The notes below the pieces were generated by a model, which worked only from the letters and a program-made list of their open reading frames with translations, ran no database searches and was not told the origin of the DNA. Made by a program: the position numbers and the translations under genes. From assembly GCA_037043015.1 (NCBI GenBank), contig CM073321.1, positions 43,234,420-43,298,419 on the forward strand: a DNA stretch of 64,000 bases. Reading direction: 5' to 3'. The stretch comes from Bryum argenteum. Its lineage: Eukaryota; Streptophyta; Bryopsida; Bryales; Bryaceae. This document shows, piece by piece, positions 52,901 to 63,763 of this stretch. How positions within the stretch are numbered: position 1 is the first letter of the stretch; the number at the start of each line of letters is the position of its first letter.

Positions 52901-55900
52901 AGCCACGAGTGCGTACTCACGAACTTTGTAGCCTTACGGCATTCTCCAATTCAATGCAAACACAGGACTCAGTCCAATTCTATCTTACCCCGCCTCTATC
53001 TATTTTCTACTACTCTCCTCTAATCGCGCTACATCTGCGGAGGCCTTGGCACCGTGGTAGTCACCGAGTCGGAGCCGTGGTGTCTCAATCTCTCACGCGT
53101 GGTTGTCTGTTGGCCGCAAACGCCCCGCCCAAAGATCTGTCTCTCACGAACCAAAGACCGTGGCCGTGGAAGTGAGCCAAGGACGAGTCACCCGGAGATC
53201 AGAACCCCGGGTCTTGACCCCCTCGATCATACCTCGGCCGCTCGGATCGGCTCGCCCGACCGAATTAATCACTAGGTGATTGCGGCCCGGTCAACGACCG
53301 CCATACCCTACCCGGACCACAGGAGTAATTGTGAGCGTCGTCTCAAGCCCCGGTCTTCTCGCATTTCCTACCTTTACCTTCCCGTTCTCATACCTCGGGC
53401 ATCTCCATACCCGTACCCCGGCTAACATTTTGGCGACCATGCTGGGGATGGAATGCTGAGGTAGAAAAAAAAAAAAAAAAAAAAAAAAAAGAAAGAGAGA
53501 AAAAGAGAAATCTGGCTATGAGCCACTAGGAAAGGAAATGCCCCCGAAAAGGCACGCCGCGGAAAAAGCTGTGGAAAATATTGTTGCAGATATGGAAGAA
53601 ATAGTGCAACATGAGGATGAAACCAGGGAGATACTACAGTGGATGAAGCAGCAGATGACAGATCTGGCCGCTAAGAATGATGCCACGAACGCTAAGCTAG
53701 AACTGCTTAGCCTGAAATACCAAGATATCCAAGGTAATGGTAACCCCGAGGCTATCGCTTCCACACCAAGGAGTGAGGGGGAACCCGCAGAGGCAGCCAG
53801 ATCGGGAACCATCCCTCGGGGAAACAACGCCGCGGCCAGCTCAAGCACTTCGGGAATGCCATCCCCGCCACCCGTAGTGGTACCCACGGGGATCCCAAGT
53901 GTATCACATAACCCCGGGAGCCTTGACGCCCAAGCCAAGTTACCCAAAATACCTTACCCCATGTTCGACGAATCGGGGGACCCAGACTGGCACATCAGGA
54001 GATTTAAGGTAATCGCGCGCACGAACGGCATTTTCCATGCCACGGATTTGCAGAACATTTTTGGTACCACGCTCCAAGGAAACCATATCAACTGGTACAT
54101 CGACTTCGAATCAGAACACAACAATGTCAGTTGGGAAGATATGGAGCGTAGTTTTTTACACAAGTTTCGAAAACTTAAAACAAGTTCGGAAGTCCTCCGA
54201 GCATTAGGATCAATTACTCAATCCACAAACGAGCCTGTGGATAAGTTTTATGATAGATTCAAGCAGTTGGCGGATAAACTTAGCCAACGGCCCGAAGAGG
54301 AGTATATGTGTGAATGGTTTAAAAAGGGGCTACTTCCATGGATACAACAGGGCATTGTCATCCGTGGCGTAAAAACGTTGCCAGACATTCTCTCTGCTGC
54401 AAACGACATCAGCAGAGAGCTCACACGGCCTGGCGTACACAAGCCCCCATTTTACCACCGCCCTCGACATGGCAAGATGCCGGGTGACAACCCCTGTGCG
54501 CGAGACTGTGGAAAAACACACTTGGACGATCTTTGGTATTCCACCAATACAACGCCGCCCCAGGACCCCAGGCGCCCCATGAACACCATGGCCGCGGTAT
54601 ACCCCGACGAGGTTAACGTGGATGCCTTTCAGCCCGGCCGCTCGATGCATCTTGGGAATGCGGAGGATGGACCACCGACGGAGCAGTGCCCAATATTCAA
54701 ACAGAAATGGGCTCAAAATCGAAACAATAATACCCGGGGCCCCGAACACAAACACCGCGGCTCACGGGGAGGGGAGGGGTAACGCTGACCGAGGTGCACG
54801 GACGAGAGACTAATGTGTCCACGATATCGGCCTCCGCATGGACGACAAGATCAAAAGCCGAGTTCCCGAACCACGTGGTGGAACACGAAAGCCATTTAAA
54901 AACACCGGGAGCGGCTACACAACCCGAGAACAGATATACAAAAAGAGACCGGAAGCCTCACTCCCGGACCAAGGACGTGCCACGGATCACACCGCAAAGA
55001 AATCATGGACACTACTAACGTGACCATCACCCTGGCAAAGTTAGTACAAATCAGCCCCCGAATCTGCAAGCAATATTTACAACGGGCTGCGTTAACCGAG
55101 GCAAAATCAGATCCCGCGTTCGTGGAAGTTAATGCCACCACTTTGGACCCCGACGCTGCAGTGATACGAGTGCAACTCGGGGGACAGACGCTAACCAACG
55201 TCCTCGTAGATGGAGGGTCGGGCGTGAACGTAATGAGCAACTATGTTCGACAAGCACTAGGATTGCCGCAGCCCCGAAGCGCTCGTTTCATTTTACGTAT
55301 GGCTAATGACGCTCCAGTCACACCCCTGGGAATTCTCACCATGGTCGGGATTGCAATACACGGGTATCAACACCAAAGAACATTCGTAATCATCGATATG
55401 CCACATGACAGCAATTTTCCGGTAATTTTAGGGAGGCCGTGGTTGCGAGACATGCAAGCAATTCACGACTGGACAAAAAATCAGATCCACCTGCAACGCC
55501 ACGGAAGAACCGTGGTCATCCCCGTGGATAGCTGTCTGACCCGTGCCTAGATGAACCAGATCCGAACTTCGGCCGGAACGGATTGGCCAGAAGAATTCAC
55601 AACAGAGCAAGAGGCTCTCGTACTCCACGTGCACCCCAGCCTGATACCCGTGGCAGACATACATTTGGCTAGTTTGATGCAAGAAGAAAAACTGGATATC
55701 CCCGAGCACTTCACCCGGGAGATAGCTGGAGAGGTTGTGGTGAACGCCGTCCCGGCCAAAACGGCATTACATCACGAAACCATCACGGGATGGACACACG
55801 GGGCCAAGGAGAGAGTACAGTTGGTCAACCTCGGAACAACAGACAAGCCCAAGTACATTAAAATCAACACAGACGCACCACCGGGCATTAAGCAAGCCGC

Positions 55901-58900
55901 CATCGCCCTGTTCCACGAGTACAGGGACATATTCGCCTGGAACCACGAGGACCTGAAAGGCATCCCCAATTCCTTGGCCGAACATACCATCGATCTCATC
56001 CCCGGTGCAACCCCGGTACAGCAACGGAGGTACAGGATGAATCCGAACTACGCCGCCCGAGTCAAAGCTGAACTAGACAAACTACTCCACGCCAAGTTCA
56101 TTTCGCCCGTGGATGCAGCACCGTGGCTCTCTCCCATGGTCATTATTCCAAAAAAAAAACGGCACGTTGCGCATCTGTGTGGATTTCAGAAAACTCAACG
56201 CCGTGACAAAAAAGGACCATTATCCATTACCATACATGGAAGAGATCATCGACGAGGTTGCTGGACATGAAATGTACTCGTTCATTGATTGCTTTTCAGG
56301 GTACTACCAAGTAGCCATGGCAGAGCAAGACAAAGGTAAAACGGCTTTTTCCACGGAATGTGGACCGTACCAATTCGAGCGCATGACCTTCGGGGCCAAA
56401 AACGCACCCGTGACATTTCAACGGGTCATGGAATTAATCTTCAGACCATACCTCAAACAGTTCTTCCGCATCTACTTGGACGATGGCACCGTCTACGGCA
56501 AGATGAAAGACCATGTTTCGCATCTCAGGCAAATTTTCCACGCCTGTAGAGCCAACGGGGTAAGCCTTAACGCGGACAAGTGCATGTTTCTGTACTTCGC
56601 GGGGGTTATCTTGGGTTACATCGTGTGTAAATATGGCAAGCTTCCCGATCATGAGAAGATCAAAGACATCCTGGACATGACACCACCAACAAATCAAAAA
56701 GGCGTACAACGGCTCCTGGGTCTAGCACAATTCAACCGAATTTATATAGAAAAACTAGCCCACATCACCGCCCCGATCACGGCTTTGAACCATGCCAAGT
56801 ACACATACCCACGGGACTGGACACCCGAGGCACAAGCAGCGTTGGATAAGATAAAAAACGCATACTCCAATGCACCGATACTCATAGCCCCGGACTGGTC
56901 TAAACCATTCCACGTCCACACGGACGCGTCTAATCTTGCCGTGGGAGTAATGCTAGCACAAAATGTAAATGGCAAGTACGATCAACCCGTGGCATACGCT
57001 AGTAGACTACTCAACCAGGCCGAACGAAACTACTCCACCACGGAGCGGGAAGCCTTGGCAATGATATACGCCGTCAAAAAGTTTAGACATTACCTCCTCG
57101 GGAAGAAATTCCGGTTCATGGTCGACCACCACAGCTTGTCATACCTCGTAAACCAGACATTGGTCACGGGGCGAGTGGCTCGGTGGATCATGATACTCCT
57201 CGAATACGACTTCGAAGTGGTATACGTCCCCGGGAAGCGACACATTGTGGCAGACTACTTGTCCAGGGACACCAATGCCACGGCAGAAGGAATATATGAC
57301 TCCTTCAACGAGGCTTATGTACAAGCCACGCAAATCGCCACGGACACCAAGGAGCACAGGGACGACTAGAGGGCCGATATCATTAGATATCTCACCACGG
57401 GCAACACTCCCGTGGACATAACGGGGACACGCAGGGTCAGCTTCGTGCAGACAACACTCCCTTACACCGTGGTCCATGGGAAATTATACAAACGGGGGCA
57501 GATCAAGAGATCCGGCTATGCGTACCCACTGAACAGCAGCAGCAGATCATCAGACATCTCCACGATGGACCCGCAGGAGGCCACCAGGGCCCTGACACCA
57601 CCGTAAAAAAGATTCTCTCCGCCAAGTACTGGTGGCCAACGCTCCACAAAGACGTGATTGCCCATGTCAAAAATTGCCATGCCTGTCAAATTTCCACAAC
57701 AAATTTTCAGCACCAAGGCAAAGTACCAATGAAGGCCATACCTCCCCTAGGACCATTTCAACGGTGGGGGTTGGATTTCGTGGGACCAATCAAACCAGTT
57801 ACATGCCAGGGGTACAAGTACATCCTCGTGGCCACGGACTACACTACGAAGTGGGTAGAGGCCAAGCCTCTGCGGACCAACACCGCCGTCGTCACAGCCT
57901 CGTTCATTTACGAAAACATAATTACAAGGTTTGGATGCCCCCTGGAGATAGTATCAGACCAAGGCACGCATTTCGTGAATACCGTCATACAGGACCTCCT
58001 CGATAACCACGTTATCAAACATCGCACCAGCACAGTGTATTACCCTCAGGGAAATGGGCAGGCAGAGTCGACAAACAAGACACTAATTAATATGCTGAAA
58101 AGATTTGTGCACGCAAATCAGGCGGACTGGGATGATTGTCTACCAGCCGCACTCTGGGCTTACCGTGTCGCCGTCAAAACCGCCACAAATGCCAGCCCGT
58201 TCGAAATGGTTTACGGTACTCAACCCCTGCTTCCCACGGAGTACATCGTACCAACGTTCCAAACACTACAGCCGAGGGATTACACCCCCCACAGGGTGCT
58301 GGCAGCCCGCATCAACGACCTACACCACCTCGAAGAAATTAGAACCCTGGCTACATCGCACATACATCACAAACAGACCCTGACGGCCCGCCATTTCCAG
58401 GGAACGCAGCCTCCACGGGTGTTTCAAAAGGGTGACCAAGTACTTTGGTGCCCCCGAGACCCCAAACTCAAACGGTCTAAATTTGAGTCGATATGGCATG
58501 GCCCATATACGGTACAGTTGGTTCTACCTAACAATACCGTACTCCTCGTCAACAGCACGAACTACGACCCCCACGCCACGATAGTCAACGCCACAAAACT
58601 GAAACAATACTACACTACAGCACCACAACCCAGGACAGCCCTAAGCCTACAGGATATTCACACCACGTTGGCATCCGAGGCACGGGACATGGAAGAAAAC
58701 CACATGGATCTAGCTAACAAACGGACACAGGCCACGCCAGCCGAGGACACACAACTCGGGTCACCAAACACCCAAGGCATCAGGCCAAGCCAGGCAAAAA
58801 CCCCGGGGAATGAACACAGGCGGACACGTACAGGACCCGCGGAAGACACACACACCCACAACACCGAGGAACAGATCCAGGGGCACGGAGGAATCACAAT

Positions 58901-61900
58901 CCAAAAGCACAAAACCAGTCCATGGGACTTAGCTGCAAAAGCGACCTCCCCTACCGAGGCCATACCCATGCACATCCCATGTGCATACATAAGCCACATC
59001 TATGTCATCCAGGGCCCAAACACAAGACGTCCCAATCATGAATCTACTCCCGAGGAATGCCACATCAACACCATAATTACCCCCCAAGTTCGGCCCGAGG
59101 CATCATCACCAGATTCTACCCCCGAGACACCATCACTCTATTCTATAAAGGCAGACACCGCCGCCACGGACAAAGCCATCATTACCACTACTCTCCCACT
59201 GCCGCAGTCAGTGCAAACTCAAATAGTGCGGACTTCCCCGGGGAGAACTCTCTTTTTTGCAACATCAGCTCACTTTCGTGCGCATTGCTTTTCGCGTCTT
59301 TTGCTCTCTCTACCCATCCTTGCTCCCAGTTCGGACCCCTTGCAGGTGTTAGCAGCCATGGCGCGCGGTGCCCCTCGGGAGCGGAAGCCACTGTACGTCC
59401 CACGGCAGATCGCGGAGTGGAAGAAGTACCCCGACGTTGAATGGCTCACCGAGGCAGGATTGTTGCGATACGCAAACCACCTCCGTGAGAATATTGACCT
59501 CGGACGATGCAGGGCATTTATCGCCTCAATGAGGAGCGGCGGCGCAGAGGATCCTAACAACACCGAGGTGGCCGGGGTCGTGGAAGGGGTCCTCGTTAGG
59601 TACTCCCCGAGGTACCTCCACCAATTCTTCGGTTGGGATGGCACGGGGGTCACTAGCTGGTCACCGCACAGCAGCAGTCTGCCACAGTCCGACACCACGG
59701 TTTACACCCACGGGTACCCTGTCCGAGGAGGAGGCAAGTTCGACGTTTACGATATCACACGGAACAATCCAAACATGCCCGACCCGTGGTTTGGCAGAAT
59801 CCGTGGCATACTCAGCCAAGTATTTTTTCGGAATGACTGCAATGCAGTGCATCCGGATCAAATTGCATTGTGTGTCATGGCGGGCCGTGGCGAAAAGATT
59901 AACTGGGGTCGGCTCGTGGACAGAAGTGCGGTGAATCAAATCCAAGGGCATGTCCAGAGTGACGACTACGAGAGCCCCATCGCTCCATTTTTGATACAGT
60001 TTATCGGCCATTTCTTGGATTACCACCGGGTAAACCATCACCCCTGGGCCATGGGCACCTTCCTTGATGTACAACGCGAGGTGGCAGAATCCCAGCAGCC
60101 AAACACCACGCCAACCCACCGTGGAAAGCGGCCACGCACCGAGGAGGAGGGGACAACAGGAGGAGGCGGCCCCATGGAGATCGCCAGTACGTCCACGACC
60201 ACGGAGTTCGGCCCCCGCGCCAAGGAGTTCGAGGCCCAAAAACGCACAATGGAGACTTATATGGAAGAGATGCTGCACTTCCTTCACAGCGCGGAGCAAC
60301 AGCAGTAGACAGCCTCGGCCAAGTACAAAGACTGGGAGACTCGGCATAAGCGCCATACGGCACACGGTGATGCGAGACAACCTGTGCCACGGCTCGTAAG
60401 TCCATGGAGGAGTACAAGCGGAGGTCCAGCTCCACACCACCAACTCAGGACAGATAACTTCCCCGCAGAACCAACTCGATGCACGGGATCTAGAACTCAG
60501 TGCAAGCCACGGAAAGGTCCCGCACTTTCGAGGACCAAAGCACCGAGGACGGGGAGAGAATTGAGCGGCTAGACCGCCAAAGCGCCGAACTCCTCGCCAA
60601 ATGCAAGACATTGTCGAGGAGTTGGCCCTCAAAGCCACGACCCCCTTCTCCAATGCCACGGACATGGACACGGTGCGGCGGCACCGCCAGAGGTGGAAAA
60701 CGCCGGGAGAACTTGAAGCCAACAAGGTGGCTTCGACGAATCACGCGGCTAGAATTATTGCCACCACAAAGATACCACATGTCGCGATCGGAACCACACA
60801 CATCGGAAGAACCCCCGTAGCATTCCTTGATCAATGCACGGGTGATGCATTAATCGCATTGGAGCTTGAGGGCTCCGACAACACAGGGCAGCCAAGGCGA
60901 ACCCTTCCTCGGAGAGGATGACGAGGAGGTACAACCTCAACCCATGGAGGAGGAGACTGAATTGACCCACCCGGACATACACCCACGAGGAGGATTATAA
61001 CAACATACGGGAGGAGGAGGACACCCACGAGCGGCCGACCCCTACACACGCGGGGACAGGCAATGGACACTAACTCCGGGAAGGCCTCTATCAATTCCCG
61101 ACACAAATTGGAGAAGAGAGGGTGGACATACCGAGGGGTTTACTGACCACAAACAGACGCCACACCGGTCTCTCGCGGGCAAGACCTCGGCAAGCTCGCC
61201 CCCATACCACCTTCCGGTTCTGTCACCACCTACACAGTACGAGTCCCCGGTGAGACAAAATCCGGATGGTACTTACCCATGGCCGACTCGGGCCGAGTCC
61301 CCGGTAGCCCACTCGGACCCCCTGCCCACGTTCTCCCCGTTGCGAGTAATACCCTCCCCGTTATCTCTCGCCAGGCACAGGCAAATCCTCCTCCAGAAGG
61401 AGGAACAGGACGGGTGGAACATGGAAGACGCGGATGAAGACGGAGACGAGGCCTCGGAGTCCATGCAGTTCGTGTTGCGTTATTTCCACGAACACCCGGA
61501 CCTCACCGCACATTATGCCAACTCTGAGACTACAGGGCGACAGTGCCCTGCATGCAATCGGACCTTAGGGGGTACGGTGTTCGATGTGTATACACATGCG
61601 CTCAATTTTCGAGGAAACCATGTCCTGATACATCGAGCAGTGGCCGAGGCACTCCGTCGACTGTACCACGGCGAAGAACCCCCTCGTAGCGGTCGGCAAT
61701 TTCCCCGGGAGCAAGCCAGACCGAACAGAGGCCCGCCCCCACGCGCCGCTAAGCCAGCAATTCGAGGACGAATTGCACTCTGCAAAGGAGGGCAAAATGT
61801 TACCCGCCGAACCACGGGTATCATCATCGAAGACCACAGCCACGGGGAGACCAGGAATTAACGACGACCCCGGGGCTCGAGGCCAAGGACACAGTGATCA

Positions 61901-63625
61901 GAGGACCACGAGGATCGAGACCGTGGACACAGGCAGTAAAGTCGAAGGGCAGCGCAAGGGATTAGGTTTTATTATAAATAAGGGTAGAATGATACAATAG
62001 CAGCTCCTTGTATTGCTAGAACAGGATGTTAGCCACGAGTGCGTACTCACGAACTTTGTAGCCTTACGGCATTCTCCAATTCAATGCAAACACAGGACTC
62101 AGCCCAATTCTATCTTACCCCGCCTCTATCTATTTTCTACTACTCTCCTCTAATCGCGCTCGTCTCATGCGGAGGCCTTGGCACCGTGGTAGTCACCGAG
62201 TCGGAGCCGTGGTGTCTCAATCTCTCACGTGGTTGTGCTGTTGCCGCCGCAAACGCCCGCCCAAAGATCTGCTCTCGCCAACCAAGACCGTGGCCGTGGA
62301 AGTGAGCCAAGGACGAGTCACCCCGGAGATCAGAACCCGGGTCTTGACCCCTCGATCATACCTCGGCCGCTCGCCAGATCGCTCGCCCGACCGAATTAAT
62401 CACTAGGTGATTGCGGCCCGGTCAACGACCGCCATACCCTACCCGGACCCTGGGAGTAATTGTGAGCGTCGTCTCCAAGCCCCGGTCTTCTCCCTGTTTC
62501 CTACCTTTACCTTCCCCGTTCTCATACCTCGGGCATCTCCATACCCGTACCCCGGTTAACAGGTCCTCGTGATCAACCAGTGCTGTGCCTCGAAGGGGGT
62601 CGGCCCCTCCCAACCCACGCTGAGCTCAGAGTCCGCTGTTGGGACGCCGGTGGCTGAAGGCTTTGGCTCGACATGGTGATGTTGGGCCGCCCGTTGCCGG
62701 TGATGGTACTCCCTGAGGCGTGTGGACCGCCGTCATGAGCTTCTGTGTGATCTTGCGTTTTGAACAGGAATGCATTTTTCTTTCGGGAAGCCTCCTCCGT
62801 GTGTCAAACTTTCGTCCATGAAAGTCTACCCGGGTCTCGAGAAATTTCGAATGAATTTGTTTTCAAATGTCTTGTTTTTCGTTCAATGTGAATTGTTTGA
62901 GAAATTCCTGGCTTGCAAGGCTGTGCCTCGAAGGGTGCTAACCCCTCCCTACCCACGGTGAGCTCAGATCCCGGTGTTGGGACGCTGTGTGGCCGGAGGC
63001 TACAGCTCGTCATGGTGATGCTGGGCAGCCCGCTGTCGGTGATGGTACTCCCTGAGGTGATGGGGCCGCCGTCCTGAGCTTGTGTGTATGTGATCTTGCG
63101 TTTTTGAACATGAATGCTGTTATTTGCATTTAAGTGACAGTTTTTGTCAAGCTTTCGGGCATTGATGTGGTCCTAGTGATATTTGGGGTGCACTTTTTTC
63201 AAATGGGAATGACACTCTTGTTGATTAATGGAGTTGAATTGTATTCGTTTAGCTCTATGTTCATGAAGGCTCTCTTGAAGTCGCCTTTCTAATGATTATG
63301 CGTGGTATTGCAGGATCAGTTAAAGCCACATGCAGTTCATCCAAATGAGGAATCTGATGCACATAGCGACCTCTCTACTTTGGGAGATGATGTGTTAGCT
63401 TATGTGGAGTCCCGTCGATTAGTAGTAGCTTTGACCTCGGTTCCCGGAAATCCGCCTCCTCTCACCCCTGTCAGTCACACTTCACGTGTGGACTTTGATT
63501 GGGTTGCGATTAACAAGCAAATCAAAAGGAATGATGCCAAAGCTAGACGTATCCAAGACAAAGCATTAGCTCGTAGTGCACCTCGTCGTTCTCCGCGTCT
63601 TTCCGCAAAGTTACAATTTGTTTGA
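49984..63625 (+). CDS. Acidic multi-exon gene interrupted in its last intron by an LTR element
   Basis: Exons recognised by borders are 49984-50365 (ends GAGAAGCAG|GTACGG), 50442-50612 (CTAG acceptor, GATGAG|GTAAAT), 52153-52383 (TTCTGTAG, TTCAAG|GTTAGA) and 63314-63625 (TATTGCAG, stop TGA). All junctions are phase 0. The product is acidic, with a basic KKKKRRGG patch near the start, [29 protein letters not shown], an [16 protein letters not shown] segment and a basic [11 protein letters not shown] end. I recognise no domain. The first exon reads in three successive frames, so it contains two frame changes or very small introns. The last intron is about 10.9 kb and holds the retrotransposon and a tandem repeat. 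Introns of this size are spliced in large plant genomes, so the gene may still work. Confidence 0.5.
50613..51275. other. AT-rich part of the intron
   Basis: Dense stops, no repeats of note, no element ends. Confidence 0.5.
51280..51735. repeat. 16-bp minisatellite GGGCTGCCAGGGTAAC
   Basis: About 27 copies follow one another with substitutions and small length changes (GGGCTGCCAGGGTATC, GGGCTGGTAGGGTAAC). The array lies within the intron 50613-52152. Its clean left and right edges suggest slippage growth of a single unit. Confidence 0.9.
52566..52666. repeat. Left part of a tandem repeat split by the LTR element
   Basis: TCTCGAAGGGGGTCGACACC, CTCC and GCTGAGCTCAGAG match the repeat units at 62588 and 62930 beyond the element. 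The last bases before the 5' LTR (GGCTTGCAGTGGTCT) match GGCTTGCAAGGCTGTG at 62910. Confidence 0.6.
52667..53427 (+). repeat. 5' LTR of the Ty3/gypsy element
   Basis: About 761 bp, beginning TGTTGCCCGCC and ending CCGGCTAACA. It is nearly the same as the 3' LTR; most differences are single-base length changes in C or G runs. A TATAAATA word at about 52843 could be the promoter. Confidence 0.92.
53428..53500 (+). other. Primer-binding site and poly(A) leader of the element
   Basis: TTTTGGCGACCATGCTGGGG follows the LTR directly and resembles the TGGCGCCGTTGCCGGGGA site of Athila/Tat elements. A pure A tract of about 25 bases at 53466-53490 follows. Confidence 0.65.
53538..54782 (+). CDS. gag region of the Ty3/gypsy element
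   Basis: After a Lys-rich start and a coiled-coil stretch, a retrotrans_gag domain is readable: [33 protein letters not shown] and [19 protein letters not shown] are typical. The C-terminal part holds Cys/His residues of a nucleocapsid-type region. Fossil part; family call is firm. Confidence 0.85.
   Translation: MPPKRHAAEKAVENIVADMEEIVQHEDETREILQWMKQQMTDLAAKNDATNAKLELLSLKYQDIQGNGNPEAIASTPRSEGEPAEAARSGTIPRGNNAAASSSTSGMPSPPPVVVPTGIPSVSHNPGSLDAQAKLPKIPYPMFDESGDPDWHIRRFKVIARTNGIFHATDLQNIFGTTLQGNHINWYIDFESEHNNVSWEDMERSFLHKFRKLKTSSEVLRALGSITQSTNEPVDKFYDRFKQLADKLSQRPEEEYMCEWFKKGLLPWIQQGIVIRGVKTLPDILSAANDISRELTRPGVHKPPFYHRPRHGKMPGDNPCARDCGKTHLDDLWYSTNTTPPQDPRRPMNTMAAVYPDEVNVDAFQPGRSMHLGNAEDGPPTEQCPIFKQKWAQNRNNNTRGPEHKHRGSRGGEG
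55005..55550 (+). CDS. Aspartic protease region of the Ty3/gypsy element
   Basis: The retropepsin core [12 protein letters not shown] and the later [11 protein letters not shown] are in the expected order and distance. The Gly after Asp is usual for the Tat/Athila side of the family. Confidence 0.82.
   Translation: MDTTNVTITLAKLVQISPRICKQYLQRAALTEAKSDPAFVEVNATTLDPDAAVIRVQLGGQTLTNVLVDGGSGVNVMSNYVRQALGLPQPRSARFILRMANDAPVTPLGILTMVGIAIHGYQHQRTFVIIDMPHDSNFPVILGRPWLRDMQAIHDWTKNQIHLQRHGRTVVIPVDSCLTRA
55551..57369 (+). CDS. Reverse transcriptase and RNase H regions of the Ty3/gypsy element
   Basis: Typical gypsy reverse transcriptase segments are readable in order, including [38 protein letters not shown] and the catalytic-loop area IYLDDG. 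The RNase H part follows ([35 protein letters not shown]). The region is part of the broken copy described above. Confidence 0.85.
57400..58640 (+). CDS. Integrase region of the Ty3/gypsy element
   Basis: The zinc-binding end (HVKNCHACQ), the DDE core ([30 protein letters not shown]) and the C-terminal DNA-binding part ([13 protein letters not shown]) are readable. No chromodomain follows. Confidence 0.87.
58640..60308 (+). CDS. Extra region after the integrase
   Basis: The integrase frame continues through a Thr/Pro/Glu-rich linker, then from about 59.36 kb a globular part beginning [20 protein letters not shown]. Segments such as [11 protein letters not shown]-like and VCPDQIALC-like stretches near 59.78-59.9 kb, with [12 protein letters not shown], resemble the putative plant transposon protein domain often found as an additional frame in Athila/Tat elements. 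A basic KRPRTEEE patch and a coiled-coil end follow. Its role is unknown. Confidence 0.55.
61250..61790 (+). CDS. Cys/His-finger region near the 3' end of the element
   Basis: A frame of about 180 codons contains [11 protein letters not shown], then [19 protein letters not shown]. The C-x2-C ... H-A ... H pattern resembles the zf-XS finger of plant SGS3-like RNA-silencing proteins. The upstream part is acidic. The similarity is a reading by eye; an unrelated C2H2-type finger is the main alternative. Confidence 0.45.
61782..61797 (+). other. Polypurine tract of the element
   Basis: GCAAAGGAGGGCAAAA lies directly before the TGTTACC start of the 3' LTR, where second-strand synthesis is primed in this family. 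Confidence 0.8.
61798..62561 (+). repeat. 3' LTR of the Ty3/gypsy element
   Basis: About 764 bp, beginning TGTTACCCGCC and ending CCGGTTAACA. It is followed by GGTCC, the partner of GGTCT before the 5' LTR. Confidence 0.92.
62588..63115. repeat. Tandem repeat, unit about 345 bp
   Basis: Units begin at about 62588 and 62930 with GTGCCTCGAAGGG and share GTGAGCTCAGA, GGTGATGGTACTCCCTGAGG and TGTGATCTTGCGTTTT. The partial unit at 52566 lies on the other side of the LTR element, so the element landed inside this array. Confidence 0.88.
63116..63313. other. Remainder of the last intron
   Basis: No feature apart from the TATTGCAG acceptor at its end. Confidence 0.5.
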
Positions 63626-63763
63626 ATGTATCCTCATAGTACATGATATGTTTATCATATGCTTACTTATAAAGCGATTATGAAGTATTATTTATCTTAT
63701 ATTGTTAATTTGACACATTCTTATTCTTCTTGTGGTGTGTTGTACTTGCTTTCTGAATTGCCA

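Larger units (their letters stand above)
52667..62561 (+). mobile_element. Ty3/gypsy LTR retrotransposon, non-chromovirus (Tat/Athila-like), near full length
   Basis: The element runs from TGTTGCCCGCC to CGGTTAACA and is flanked by GGTCT on the left and GGTCC on the right, a 5-bp target duplication with one difference. All usual parts are present in order: LTR, primer-binding site, gag, protease, reverse transcriptase with RNase H, integrase, extra 3' region, polypurine tract, LTR. No chromodomain is seen after the integrase. The long extra 3' region and the primer site resembling that of Athila/Tat elements favour the non-chromovirus branch. It is a broken copy with a handful of interruptions. 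The two LTRs differ by a few per cent, which suggests a fairly recent insertion, of the order of one to a few million years if ordinary plant rates hold. Confidence 0.9.
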
